DNA of 64,000 nt from Streptomyces beigongshangae (lineage in GTDB: Bacteria; Actinomycetota; Actinomycetes; Streptomycetales; Streptomycetaceae), in the NCBI RefSeq assembly GCF_019710745.1, contig NZ_JAHKJW010000009.1, forward strand, positions 1 to 64,000. Direction: 5' to 3'. The notes beneath the pieces were generated by a model. That model was not told the origin of the DNA. It saw only the letters and a list, made by a program, of their open reading frames with translations, and ran no database searches. Below, piece after piece: positions 36,042 to 45,086 of the stretch (position 1 is its first letter; each line of letters begins with the position of its first letter). Made by a program: the position numbers and the translations under genes.

Positions 36042-36230
36042 CGTCGCACCGTGACCCGCGCGGTCGCGTCCGCCCCTCGGCTTCCCTGCCGGTTCCGGGC
36101 GTTGCGGGCCGAATCTTTGCCCCCTGACGGAAAACCGTTTGCCTGCGGACACGCTGCGACGCGAACCTTGCACGGTTTGTTGCCCCCGCTCCGTACTCCG
36201 AGCTCCGTACCCCGAGCCCTTTGGGACGTC

Positions 36231-38075
36231 ATGCAGATTCAAGACCTTCCGTACCCCGACCCGGGTGTGCCGGACGCACGCTCGGGGCCCAGGTTCCTGC
36301 TGTGGCTCGGCCGGAATCAGCTCGGCGGGCAGGTGAAGGCCCTGCTCTGGGGGCTGTTGCACTTCGCGTCCGTGTCCACACTGCCCTTCTGCGTCGGCTT
36401 CGCCGTCCAGGCCGTCGTGGAGCGTTCCGGTGCGCGGCTGGGTCTCGCGGGCGGACTGATCGTCCTGTGCGGAGCCGCCATCGCGCTGGGCGACAGCATG
36501 CTGCACCGGGCGGCGGTCACCAACTGGATCACCGCCGCCGCGCGCGTCCAGCAGCTGCTGGCCCGCAGGACCGCCCTGCTGGGCTCCGCGCTGACGCGAC
36601 GGGTCGCCGCCGGCGAGGTCGTCGCGGTCTCCACAGGTGACGTGGAGAAGATCGGCTGGTTCGTGGAGGCCCTGTCACGGTTCACCGCCGCCGCGGTGAC
36701 GATCGTGCTCGTCTGCGCCGCCCTGGTCGTCTACCAGCCGGCGCTCGGTGTCGTCGTCGCCGTGGGCATGCCCGTCCTGGCGCTGTCGGTGCTGCCTCTG
36801 CTGCCCCGCGCCACCCGCCGCGCGGACTTCCAGCGGGAGAAGGCGGGGCACGCCACCGAGCTGGCCTCGGACACCGTCGCCGGCCTGCGCGTACTGCGCG
36901 GCATCGGCGGCGAGGAACTCTTCCTGGACCGCTACCGCCGCGCCTCGCAGGAGGTCCGCCACGCCGCCGTGCGCAGTGCCCGGATGTGGTCGCTGATCTC
37001 CGCGGTCCAGGTCCTGCTGCCCGGTCTGCTGCTGATCGCGGTCGTCTGGCACGGCGTGAACCTGGCCCGCCAGGGCCGGATCACCGTCGGCGAGATGGTC
37101 ACCGTGTACAGCGCGGTCATGATCCTCAGCTATCCGCTGCGGCTCTTCACCGAGATCGCCATGGCCTACTCCTTCTCCCAGCCGTCCGCCAGGCGCGCGG
37201 CACGGGTGCTGTCGCTGGAACGGGCCACGGACGGCGAGGGGACGCGCGAGGCCGTCGTACCGGCCGGGGACCTGTACGACCCCGCGACCGGGCTGCTCGC
37301 ACCCGAGGGGCGCCTCACCGCCGTGGTGTGCGGCGACCCGGACACCGGGGGCGAACTGGCCGAGCGGCTCGGCGGTCATCCGGCGGACTCCTCGGAGCTG
37401 CCGTCGGTACTGGTCGGAGGGGTGCCGCTCGACGAGCTGCCCCTCGCGTCCGCCCGCAGCGCCGTCCTCGTCCAGGACAAGGATCCGGTCCTGCTCTCCG
37501 GAACGCTGCGCGAGCTGCTCGACGTACCCGCCTCGGGAGACGTCAGTCCCCAGGAGGCCCTGTCCGCGGCACAGTGCGGCGACGTCCTGGACGCGCTCGC
37601 CCAGGGGGCCCTGGACGCCGACGACCCGATGGACGCCCGCATCACCGAACGCGGCCGCTCCCTGTCGGGCGGCCAGCGCCAGCGTCTGGCGCTGGCGCGT
37701 TCGCTGGTCACCGCACCGGGCGTGCTGGTCCTGGACGAACCGACGTCCGCGGTCGACTCGCACACCGAGGCGCGGATCGCCGACGGGCTCCGGGCCCTGC
37801 GGCAGGGGCGCACGACGGTGGTCCTCACCTCGTCGCCGCTGCTCCTGGACCGCGCGGACCGGGTCGTGCTCGTCCACGAGGGTGAGGTGGCGGCGGTCGG
37901 CGTGCACCGCGAACTGCTGCACACCGACGCGCGGTACCGCGCGGTGGTGACCCGTGAGACCGACGACGAGGCCGCCGCGCACGAACTGGCCCGCCTGAAG
38001 GAACTCGAAGCACTGGAAGAGCTGGACGAACTGGACGAACTGGAAAAGCTGGAAGAGATCGAGGAGACGGCATGA
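36231..38075 (+). CDS. ABC exporter subunit with degenerate Walker A and acidic C-terminal coil
   Basis: A 614-residue half-transporter with six membrane helices and an ATPase domain. The Walker A position reads CGDPDTGGE (Gly368 to Glu375), without the Lys-Ser/Thr needed to hold ATP phosphates. The signature LSGGQRQRLALARS and Walker B VLVLDEPTSAVD are intact. It should pair with the next gene's product, which has the opposite defect. The last 30 residues form an acidic Leu-rich helix (LEALEELDELDELEKLEEIE). The ATG at 36231 is used. The stop overlaps the next start (ATGA), so the two subunits are made together. Confidence 0.9.
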   Translation: MQIQDLPYPDPGVPDARSGPRFLLWLGRNQLGGQVKALLWGLLHFASVSTLPFCVGFAVQAVVERSGARLGLAGGLIVLCGAAIALGDSMLHRAAVTNWITAAARVQQLLARRTALLGSALTRRVAAGEVVAVSTGDVEKIGWFVEALSRFTAAAVTIVLVCAALVVYQPALGVVVAVGMPVLALSVLPLLPRATRRADFQREKAGHATELASDTVAGLRVLRGIGGEELFLDRYRRASQEVRHAAVRSARMWSLISAVQVLLPGLLLIAVVWHGVNLARQGRITVGEMVTVYSAVMILSYPLRLFTEIAMAYSFSQPSARRAARVLSLERATDGEGTREAVVPAGDLYDPATGLLAPEGRLTAVVCGDPDTGGELAERLGGHPADSSELPSVLVGGVPLDELPLASARSAVLVQDKDPVLLSGTLRELLDVPASGDVSPQEALSAAQCGDVLDALAQGALDADDPMDARITERGRSLSGGQRQRLALARSLVTAPGVLVLDEPTSAVDSHTEARIADGLRALRQGRTTVVLTSSPLLLDRADRVVLVHEGEVAAVGVHRELLHTDARYRAVVTRETDDEAAAHELARLKELEALEELDELDELEKLEEIEETA

Positions 38076-39862
38076 TCGGCGTGGCGCCACCGGCCTACGA
38101 CCCGGCGGCCCCGACGACGGCGGAGACCCTGCCCGTCGGAGCCCCCGCGACCGTACGCGCCTACGTGGCCGAACTGTTCCGACGGCACCGCCGTGCCTTC
38201 CTGGTGCTCGTCGCCGTCAACACCGTCGCCGTCGTCTCCTCGATGGTCGGCCCCTATCTGCTGGGTTCCCTCGTCCGGCACGTCTCCGACGGCGCGGCGG
38301 CCGCGCACGAGGTGCACATCGAGCGCACCGCCGCGCTGTTCGCCGTCGCCCTCGTCGTCCAGGCGTTCTTCGTACGCCAGGTGCAGCTGCGCGGGGCCGT
38401 GCTCGGCGAGCGGATGCTGGCCGACCTGCGCGAGGACTTCCTCGTACGGGCGGTGGGGCTGCCGCCCGGCGTCCTGGAACGGGCCGGCACCGGAGATCTG
38501 CTGTCCCGGATCACCACGGACATCGACCGGCTGGCCAACGCCATGCGCGAGGCCGTGCCGCAGCTGTCCATCGGTGTGGTGTGGGTGGCGCTGCTGCTGG
38601 GCGGACTCGTCGTGACCGCGCCGCCGCTCGCGCCCGCGGTGCTGGTCGCCGTCCCGCTCCTGGTGGTCGGCTGCCGCTGGTACTTCAGACGCGCGCCGTC
38701 CGCCTACCGCTCCGAGGCCGCGGGTTACGCCGCCGTCGCCGCCGTGCTCGCCGAGACCGTGGACGCCGGACGCACCGTCGAGGCGCACCGGCTGGGCGCG
38801 CGCCGCATCGACCTCTCGGACCGGCGGGTCAGGGAGTGGACCGCCTGGGAGCGGTACACCCTCTGGCTGCGCTCGGTGCTCTTCCCGGTGGTCAGTGCCA
38901 CGCACGTCACGGTCCTCGGCTCGGTCCTGATGATCGGCGGGTACTTCGTCCTCCGGGGCTGGATCGATGTGGGCCAGCTGACGACCGGCGCCCTGATCGC
39001 GCAGATGCTCGTCGACCCGGTGGGCCTGATCCTGCGCTGGTACGACGAGCTGCAGGTGGCGCATGTGTCGCTGGCCCGGCTGGTGGGCGTCCGCGACATC
39101 GAGCCGGACGCGGGCGACGGGTCGCTGGCCCCCGACGGGCGGGACGTGCACGCACAGGACGTGCACTTCGGCTACCGGGCCGGCGTCGACGTGCTGCGCG
39201 AGGTCTCCCTGGAGGTCCCGCCCGGCACCCGGCTGGCCCTGGTCGGCCCGTCCGGTGCCGGCAAGTCCACGCTGGGCCGGCTGCTCGCCGGTATCTACGC
39301 GCCGCGCTCCGGCACGGTCGCACTGGGCGGCGCCGAACTGTCCCGGATGTCCGCGGAACGGGTCCGCTCCCACGTGGCGCTGGTCAACCAGGAGCACCAC
39401 GTGTTCGTGGGCGCCCTGCGCGACAACCTGCTCCTCGCCCGCACGGACGCCGACGACGCCGAGTTGTGGGCCGCCCTGGGGGCGGTCGGCGCCGACGGCT
39501 GGGCACGGGCGCTGGACGACGGTCTCGACACCGAGGTCGGCTCGGGCGGGGTCGCGCTCACGCCCGCTCAGGCCCAGCAGATCGCGCTCGCCCGCCTGGT
39601 GCTCGCCGACCCGCACACACTGGTCCTGGACGAGGCCACCTCGCTCCTCGACCCTCGGGCGGCCCGGCACCTGGAGCGCTCCCTGGCCCGCGTCCTGGAG
39701 GGCCGCACCGTGGTCGCCATCGCCCACCGGCTGCACACCGCCCACGACGCGGACGTCATCGCCGTCGTCGAGAACGGCCGCATCACCGAACTCGGCAGCC
39801 ACGACGACCTGGTCGCCGCGGATGGCGCGTACGCGGCGCTGTGGAGGTCCTGGCACGGGTGA
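38072..39862 (+). CDS. ABC exporter subunit with intact Walker A but degenerate signature
   Basis: A 596-residue half-transporter: six membrane helices (to about 330), then an ATPase domain. Walker A GPSGAGKS (392-399) and Walker B LVLDEATSLLD are normal. The ABC signature, LSGGQ in most members, reads LTPAQAQQIALAR. With the upstream subunit this gives one complete composite ATP site (this Walker A with the partner's LSGGQ) and one dead site, an extreme form of the asymmetric heterodimeric exporters. The substrate is unknown. The start overlaps the upstream stop (ATGA). Confidence 0.9.
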   Translation: MIGVAPPAYDPAAPTTAETLPVGAPATVRAYVAELFRRHRRAFLVLVAVNTVAVVSSMVGPYLLGSLVRHVSDGAAAAHEVHIERTAALFAVALVVQAFFVRQVQLRGAVLGERMLADLREDFLVRAVGLPPGVLERAGTGDLLSRITTDIDRLANAMREAVPQLSIGVVWVALLLGGLVVTAPPLAPAVLVAVPLLVVGCRWYFRRAPSAYRSEAAGYAAVAAVLAETVDAGRTVEAHRLGARRIDLSDRRVREWTAWERYTLWLRSVLFPVVSATHVTVLGSVLMIGGYFVLRGWIDVGQLTTGALIAQMLVDPVGLILRWYDELQVAHVSLARLVGVRDIEPDAGDGSLAPDGRDVHAQDVHFGYRAGVDVLREVSLEVPPGTRLALVGPSGAGKSTLGRLLAGIYAPRSGTVALGGAELSRMSAERVRSHVALVNQEHHVFVGALRDNLLLARTDADDAELWAALGAVGADGWARALDDGLDTEVGSGGVALTPAQAQQIALARLVLADPHTLVLDEATSLLDPRAARHLERSLARVLEGRTVVAIAHRLHTAHDADVIAVVENGRITELGSHDDLVAADGAYAALWRSWHG

Positions 39863-40258
39863 GAACACGGCGCGTCGATGTCGGGCGGGCCGCCGACCGG
39901 TGGGCCGCCCGACCACCGGGTCGGCCTCGGGCCGGCGCACTCGGGCGGACAGCGTGCCGTTGCGCGGTGCCGAAAAGGGGTGGAAGTCTGGAGATCGGCA
40001 CCGGTCCGGTTCGGGGAGCGCCCGGGAACCACCCGGTTCCGTGCCTCCGTGCACTCCGCGCGTTCCGTGCGGGCGGCTCGACCATGCGGCCCGCGCGCCC
40101 GTCGACCACGATGGCAGCAGGCCGGCCCGCATCACCTGGAGGTACTGGAGGTACTTGTGAGAGCACCGACGGACAGGAGGGCGGACCGGTCGCCACCGAC
40201 GCGGTCGCCGGCCCTGTCCGCCCGTCCGTGCACCTCTCTCCATGAGCAAGGAGTCCTC
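39863..40258. promoter_or_regulatory. Non-coding region upstream of rpmE2
   Basis: About 400 bp with no supported gene. Type B L31 genes are often repressed by Zur with zinc, but I found no convincing Zur-type AT-rich palindrome here. A short repeat (GGAGGTACTGGAGGTACT) lies near 40138-40155, and AAGGAG at 40248-40253 is the ribosome site. Confidence 0.35.
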
Positions 40259-40558
40259 ATGCAACAGGACAAGCACCCCGACTACCACTCCGTGGTCTTC
40301 CGCGACCGCGCCGCCGGGTACGCCTTCCTGACCCGGTCCACCGCGACCAGCGACCGGACGATCGAGTGGGACGACGGCCGGACGTACCCCGTCGTGGATG
40401 TGGAGATCTCCTCGGAGAGCCACCCCTTCTACACGGGCAAGGCCAGGACCGTCGACACCGAGGGGCGCGTCGCCCAGTTCGAGAAGCGGTACGGCACCGG
40501 GAGCCGGAGCGACCCGTCGGGCGGAAGCAACCCGTCGGGCGGAGCCGACGCGACGTGA
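40259..40558 (+). CDS. rpmE2: 50S ribosomal protein L31 type B (zinc-independent)
   Basis: A 99-residue ribosomal protein. [49 protein letters not shown] and [12 protein letters not shown] are the hallmarks of type B L31. The CxxC zinc motifs of the ordinary L31 are absent, so it replaces the zinc form when zinc is scarce. A Ser/Gly/Pro tail of 20 residues has the imperfect repeat [12 protein letters not shown]. The ATG at 40259 has AAGGAG 5 bases upstream. Usually Zur-controlled in relatives; no Zur box was seen here. Confidence 0.95.
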   Translation: MQQDKHPDYHSVVFRDRAAGYAFLTRSTATSDRTIEWDDGRTYPVVDVEISSESHPFYTGKARTVDTEGRVAQFEKRYGTGSRSDPSGGSNPSGGADAT

Positions 40559-40635
40559 TCCCGCCGGGGCGGGGTACGCCCGGACCGCAGACGGCAGACG
40601 GCCGGCAGCGGTGTCCGTCCCCTCGGCGCGGCCCG

Positions 40636-41430
40636 TCAGATGAAGTTGAGCGCGGCCGCGCCACCCAACCCGCCCAGCACCATGAACGCGGGCATCAGCA
40701 CCTTCAGCTCCACCCAGCTGCCCGCCCTGAACCGCAGCGCCTTGGGCGGCCCCAGGGGGTACCAGCGCTTGCGGCCGATCGGTATCGGCCACAGGATCGG
40801 GCAGCCCGACACCGTCAGCGCGTCCCCGATGTCGTGCACCAGTGCCCCGAGGACGATCGGCAGTCCGAGCCACAGGTACTCCTGGCCGGGGGCCGTGAAC
40901 AGCCAGCCGGCCCCATTGCCCGGATCGTCCAGTATGTCCCCGATGATCCATGTGCTGGTCGCGGCGAGCAGCCAGACCAGGACGTCGGAGCTGGACCCGC
41001 GCGTCGCCCGCCAGAGCAGCCCTTCGATGGCCAGCACCATGTGCACGAACAGGATGGCCAGAACCGCCCAGCGACCTCCCTCGACCGCACCGACCGAGGC
41101 TCCCGCACCGATCAGCACCGCCCACACCCAGGTGTGGGTGAGGGTGCGGTGCCCACCGGAGCGGCTCGGGTCGCCGGGCTTCTTCGTCCCCTTGTAGACG
41201 GCGTACGAGAGTTTGTCCACGATCTCGCACAGGCCCCGCGAGACGGGTCCGAAGGACCGCGAGATGGTGGCGGCCTTGTGGTCCAGATCCGGGGCGAGCG
41301 CCGCACCCGCGCAGACCAGCGCGCCGGCCAGGAGGACCGGCCAGGGCATCGTGTGTCCGGAGGCGGACGCCGCTGCTCCGACACCGAGCCAGGCCGCCGC
41401 CCCGGACAGTGAGTGTGCTGGTCCCATCAT
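40636..41430 (-). CDS. Membrane-bound metal-dependent hydrolase of the YdjM/DUF457 type
   Basis: A 264-residue multi-pass membrane protein. The N-terminal GPAHSLSGAAAWLG, the metal-site sequence LAPDLDHKAATISRSFGP and SGGHRTLTHTWVW are typical of the YdjM (LexA-regulated) / DUF457 family, which belongs to the phospholipase C/P1 nuclease-like membrane hydrolases. A second His/Asp cluster VLGALVHDIGDALTVSG is present. The biochemical role is unknown. The ATG at 41430 is used (a second ATG follows at once). It lies divergent to the helicase gene; no SOS box was identified. Confidence 0.85.
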   Translation of the reverse strand: MMGPAHSLSGAAAWLGVGAAASASGHTMPWPVLLAGALVCAGAALAPDLDHKAATISRSFGPVSRGLCEIVDKLSYAVYKGTKKPGDPSRSGGHRTLTHTWVWAVLIGAGASVGAVEGGRWAVLAILFVHMVLAIEGLLWRATRGSSSDVLVWLLAATSTWIIGDILDDPGNGAGWLFTAPGQEYLWLGLPIVLGALVHDIGDALTVSGCPILWPIPIGRKRWYPLGPPKALRFRAGSWVELKVLMPAFMVLGGLGGAAALNFI

Positions 41431-41575
41431 GGCCGCGCCCCGCCTCGTTCCTCTTGTACCGGCTGCCGGTTGCCCGTGTACGCCGACACCCGGCCGGCGA
41501 CACAGCGTAGCGTTCATGATCTTCGGCCCCGCATCCGATTCCCTCATCGGGGGCGATGCCAGGCAAGATGGAGTC

Positions 41576-44089
41576 GTGACCCTTATCGATCAGCTGCCGC
41601 AGACCGCAGATCCCGACGCCCTCTACGAAGCCTTCGAGTCGTGGGCCGGGGAACGCGGTCTCACGCTCTACCCCCATCAGGAGGAGGCGCTGATCGAGGT
41701 GGTCTCGGGTGCGAACGTGATCGTGTCGACCCCGACCGGGTCCGGCAAGAGCATGATCGCTGCGGGTGCGCACTTCGCGGCGCTCGCCCGGGACGAGGTC
41801 ACCTTCTACACGGCGCCCATCAAGGCGCTCGTCTCGGAGAAGTTCTTCGAACTGTGCAAGATCTTCGGCACCGAGAACGTCGGCATGCTGACCGGCGACG
41901 CGTCCGTGAACGCCGACGCCCCGGTCATCTGCTGCACCGCCGAGGTCCTCGCGTCCATCGCGCTGCGCGACGGCAAGCGGGCCGACGTCGGCCAGGTCGT
42001 GATGGACGAGTTCCACTTCTACGCCGAGGCCGACCGCGGCTGGGCCTGGCAGATCCCGATCCTGGAACTGCCGCAGGCCCAGTTCATCCTGATGTCGGCG
42101 ACACTCGGCGACGTCTCCATGTTCGAGACGGACCTGACCCGGCGGACGGGCCGGCCCACCTCGGTGGTCCGCTCGGCGACCCGGCCTGTCCCCCTCTCCT
42201 ACGAGTACAAGCTGACGCCGCTCACCGAGACGCTCACCGAGCTCCTGGAGACGAAGCAGGCACCCGTCTACATCGTGCACTTCACGCAGGCGCAGGCCGT
42301 GGAGCGGGCGCAGGCGCTGATGAGCATCAACATGTGCACGCGTGAGGAGAAGGACCAGATCGCCGAGCTGATCGGCAACTTCCGTTTCACCACCAAGTTC
42401 GGCCGCAACCTCTCCCGCTACGTACGCCACGGCATCGGCGTGCACCACGCCGGCATGCTGCCGAAGTACCGCCGCCTGGTGGAGAAACTCGCGCAGGCCG
42501 GTCTCCTGAAGGTCATCTGCGGCACGGACACCCTCGGTGTCGGCGTGAACGTGCCCATCCGCACGGTGCTGTTCACCGCCCTGGCCAAGTACGACGGCAC
42601 CCGTGTGCGGACGCTGCGGGCGCGGGAGTTCCACCAGATCGCGGGCCGGGCCGGCCGGGCCGGCTTCGACACGGCGGGGTTCGTCGTGGCGCAGGCTCCC
42701 GAGCACGTCGTGGAGAACGAGAAGGCCCTCGCCAAGGCGGGCGACGATCCGAAGAAGCGCCGCAAGGTGGTGCGCAAGAAGGCGCCGGAGGGCTTCGTCG
42801 GCTGGACGGACAGCACGTTCGAGAAGCTGATCTCGTCCGATCCGGAGCCGCTGACCTCGCGCTTCCGCGTCACGCACACCATGCTTCTGTCGGTGATCGC
42901 ACGGCCGGGCAACGCCTTCGCCGCGATGCGTCATCTGCTGGAGGACAACCACGAACCGCGCAAGCAGCAGCTGCGGCACATCAGGCGGGCGATCGCCATC
43001 TACCGCTCGCTCCTCGACGGCGGCGTCGTGGAGAAACTCGGCACCCCGGACGCCGAGGGCCGCATCGTGCGTCTCACGGTCGACCTGCAGCAGGACTTCG
43101 CCCTCAACCAGCCGCTGTCGACCTTCGCGCTCGCCGCGTTCGAGCTCCTGGACCCCGAGTCCCCCTCGTACGCCCTGGACATGGTGTCCGTCGTGGAGTC
43201 CACGCTGGACGACCCGCGGCAGATCCTCGCCGCCCAGCAGAACAAGGCGCGCGGCGAGGCCGTGGGAGCGATGAAGGCGGACGGGGTCGAGTACGAGGAG
43301 CGCATGGAGCGGCTCCAGGACGTGTCGTACCCCAAGCCGCTGGAGGAGCTGCTCTTCCACGCGTACAACACCTACCGCAAGAGCCATCCCTGGGTGGGTG
43401 ACCATCCGCTCTCCCCGAAGTCCGTCATCCGCGACATGTACGAACGGGCCATGTCCTTCACGGAGTTCGTGTCCCACTACGAACTCGCCCGCACCGAGGG
43501 CATCGTGCTGCGCTACCTGGCGAGCGCCTACAAGGCTCTCGACCACACGGTCCCGGACGACCTGAAGTCGGAGGACCTGGAGGATCTGATCGCCTGGCTC
43601 GGCGAGATGGTGCGCCAGGTCGACTCCAGCCTCCTCGACGAGTGGGAGCAGCTCGCCAACCCCGAGGTGATGACCGCCGAGGAGGCCCAGGAGAAGGCCG
43701 ACCAGGTCAAGCCGGTCACGGCCAACGCGCGCGCCTTCCGGGTCCTCGTCCGCAACGCCATGTTCCGGCGCGTCGAGCTCGCCGCCCTCGACAACGTCTC
43801 GGAACTCGGCGAGATGGACGCCGAGTCCGGCTGGGACGCCGACGCCTGGGGTGAGGCGATGGACGACTACTGGGACGAGTACGACGATCTCGGCACCGGT
43901 CCCGACGCACGCGGTCCCAAGCTCCTGCGCATCGAGGAGGAGCCGCAGAACGGACTGTGGCGGGTGCGGCAGACCTTCGCCGACCCGAACGGCGACCACG
44001 ACTGGGGCATCAGCGCGGAGGTCGACCTCGTGGCCTCCGACGCCGAAGGGCGTGCCGTCGTCAAGGTCACCGCCGTCGGCCAGTTGTGA
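41576..44089 (+). CDS. Ski2-like DEAD/DEAH RNA helicase (HelY-type)
   Basis: An 837-residue helicase. Walker A TPTGSGKS lies at 52-59, the DExH box is DEFH (144-147), SAT is present in LMSATLGDV, and motif VI is HQIAGRAGRAG. After the two RecA domains come the long helical regions of Ski2/Mtr4/HelY enzymes. Actinobacterial HelY proteins are thought to process or decay RNA. The GTG at 41576 is chosen because AGATGGAG lies just upstream and the conserved sequence LIDQLPQTADPDALYEAFE starts at once; the frame is open upstream but unlike coding sequence. The tesB-like gene follows after 19 bp and is probably co-transcribed. Confidence 0.9.
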   Translation: MTLIDQLPQTADPDALYEAFESWAGERGLTLYPHQEEALIEVVSGANVIVSTPTGSGKSMIAAGAHFAALARDEVTFYTAPIKALVSEKFFELCKIFGTENVGMLTGDASVNADAPVICCTAEVLASIALRDGKRADVGQVVMDEFHFYAEADRGWAWQIPILELPQAQFILMSATLGDVSMFETDLTRRTGRPTSVVRSATRPVPLSYEYKLTPLTETLTELLETKQAPVYIVHFTQAQAVERAQALMSINMCTREEKDQIAELIGNFRFTTKFGRNLSRYVRHGIGVHHAGMLPKYRRLVEKLAQAGLLKVICGTDTLGVGVNVPIRTVLFTALAKYDGTRVRTLRAREFHQIAGRAGRAGFDTAGFVVAQAPEHVVENEKALAKAGDDPKKRRKVVRKKAPEGFVGWTDSTFEKLISSDPEPLTSRFRVTHTMLLSVIARPGNAFAAMRHLLEDNHEPRKQQLRHIRRAIAIYRSLLDGGVVEKLGTPDAEGRIVRLTVDLQQDFALNQPLSTFALAAFELLDPESPSYALDMVSVVESTLDDPRQILAAQQNKARGEAVGAMKADGVEYEERMERLQDVSYPKPLEELLFHAYNTYRKSHPWVGDHPLSPKSVIRDMYERAMSFTEFVSHYELARTEGIVLRYLASAYKALDHTVPDDLKSEDLEDLIAWLGEMVRQVDSSLLDEWEQLANPEVMTAEEAQEKADQVKPVTANARAFRVLVRNAMFRRVELAALDNVSELGEMDAESGWDADAWGEAMDDYWDEYDDLGTGPDARGPKLLRIEEEPQNGLWRVRQTFADPNGDHDWGISAEVDLVASDAEGRAVVKVTAVGQL

Positions 44090-44108
44090 GCACAGGAGAA
44101 CCCGACAC

Positions 44109-44981
44109 ATGACGAACCCAGCCGAGAGACTCGTCGACCTGCTCGACCTGGAGCAGATCGAGGTCAACATCTTCCGTGGCCGCAGCCCGCAGGAATCCCT
44201 GCAGCGGGTCTTCGGCGGGCAGGTGGCGGGCCAGGCCCTCGTCGCCGCCGGCCGCACCACCGACGCGGAGCGTCCCGTGCACTCGCTGCACGCGTACTTC
44301 CTGCGCCCGGGCCGGCCGGGCGTGCCCATCGTGTACCAGGTCGAACGGGTCAGGGACGGGCGGTCGTTCACCACACGCCGCGTCACCGCCGTGCAGCAGG
44401 GCCGCACGATCTTCAATCTGACCGCCTCCTTTCACAAGCCCGAGGAAGGGAGCTTCGAGCACCAGCTGCCGCCGGCCCGCGAGGTCCCGGATCCCGAATC
44501 GCTCCCGAGCGTCGCCCAAGAGGTCAAGGAGCATCTGGGCGCACTCCCCGAGACACTGGAGCGCATGGCCCGGCGCCAGCCCTTCGACATCCGCTACGCG
44601 GACCGGTTGCGCTGGACTCCCGAGGAGATCGAGCACGCCGAGCCGCGCAGTGCGGTGTGGATGCGCGCCGTCGGCCCCCTGGGCGACGATCCCCTGATCC
44701 ACACCTGCGCGCTCACCTACGCGAGCGACATGACCCTCCTGGACGCCGTCCGCATCCCGGTGGAGCCGCTGTGGGGAAGGCGCGGTTTCGACATGGCCTC
44801 CCTCGATCACGCCATGTGGTTCCACCGGCCGTTCCGCGCGGACGAGTGGTTCCTGTACGACCAGGAGTCCCCGATCGCGACGGGCGGCCGGGGTCTGGCC
44901 CGGGGCCGTATCTACGACGTGGAGGGGCGTCTGCTCGTGTCCGTCGTCCAGGAGGGGCTGTTCCGCAGGCTCGAAAGCTGA
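44109..44981 (+). CDS. tesB: Acyl-CoA thioesterase II (TesB-like, double hot-dog)
   Basis: A 290-residue enzyme that hydrolyses acyl-CoA to free fatty acid and CoA. Family blocks: FRGRSPQESLQRVFGGQVAGQAL at the N-terminus, HSLHAYFLRPG, RDGRSFTTRRV, then in the second hot-dog ALTYASDMTLLDA with the catalytic Asp, LDHAMWFHRPFRADEW, and VQEGLFR with the catalytic Gln. Length and motifs match the family. The ATG at 44109 follows CAGGAGAA. It lies 19 bp after the helicase gene in the same direction. Confidence 0.92.
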   Translation: MTNPAERLVDLLDLEQIEVNIFRGRSPQESLQRVFGGQVAGQALVAAGRTTDAERPVHSLHAYFLRPGRPGVPIVYQVERVRDGRSFTTRRVTAVQQGRTIFNLTASFHKPEEGSFEHQLPPAREVPDPESLPSVAQEVKEHLGALPETLERMARRQPFDIRYADRLRWTPEEIEHAEPRSAVWMRAVGPLGDDPLIHTCALTYASDMTLLDAVRIPVEPLWGRRGFDMASLDHAMWFHRPFRADEWFLYDQESPIATGGRGLARGRIYDVEGRLLVSVVQEGLFRRLES

Positions 44982-45086
44982 CGAGCCTGCGGATCCGGCG
45001 CTTTGGCACTTCGACGCCTCGACGCTCCGGCACTTCGGCTATGCGGCAAGCCGGTGAGTCGCTGAGCCCGCGAGCCGAGGCGGAGG

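Noticed and set aside
39863..40258. Zur box upstream of the type B L31 gene
   Set aside because: Expected from the family, but no AT-rich palindrome of the right form is present in this gap.
37376..44416. A 7-kb minus-strand open frame across the ABC exporter, L31 and helicase genes
   Set aside because: It lies antisense to several well-supported genes and has low-complexity composition; it results from missing stops in GC-rich DNA.
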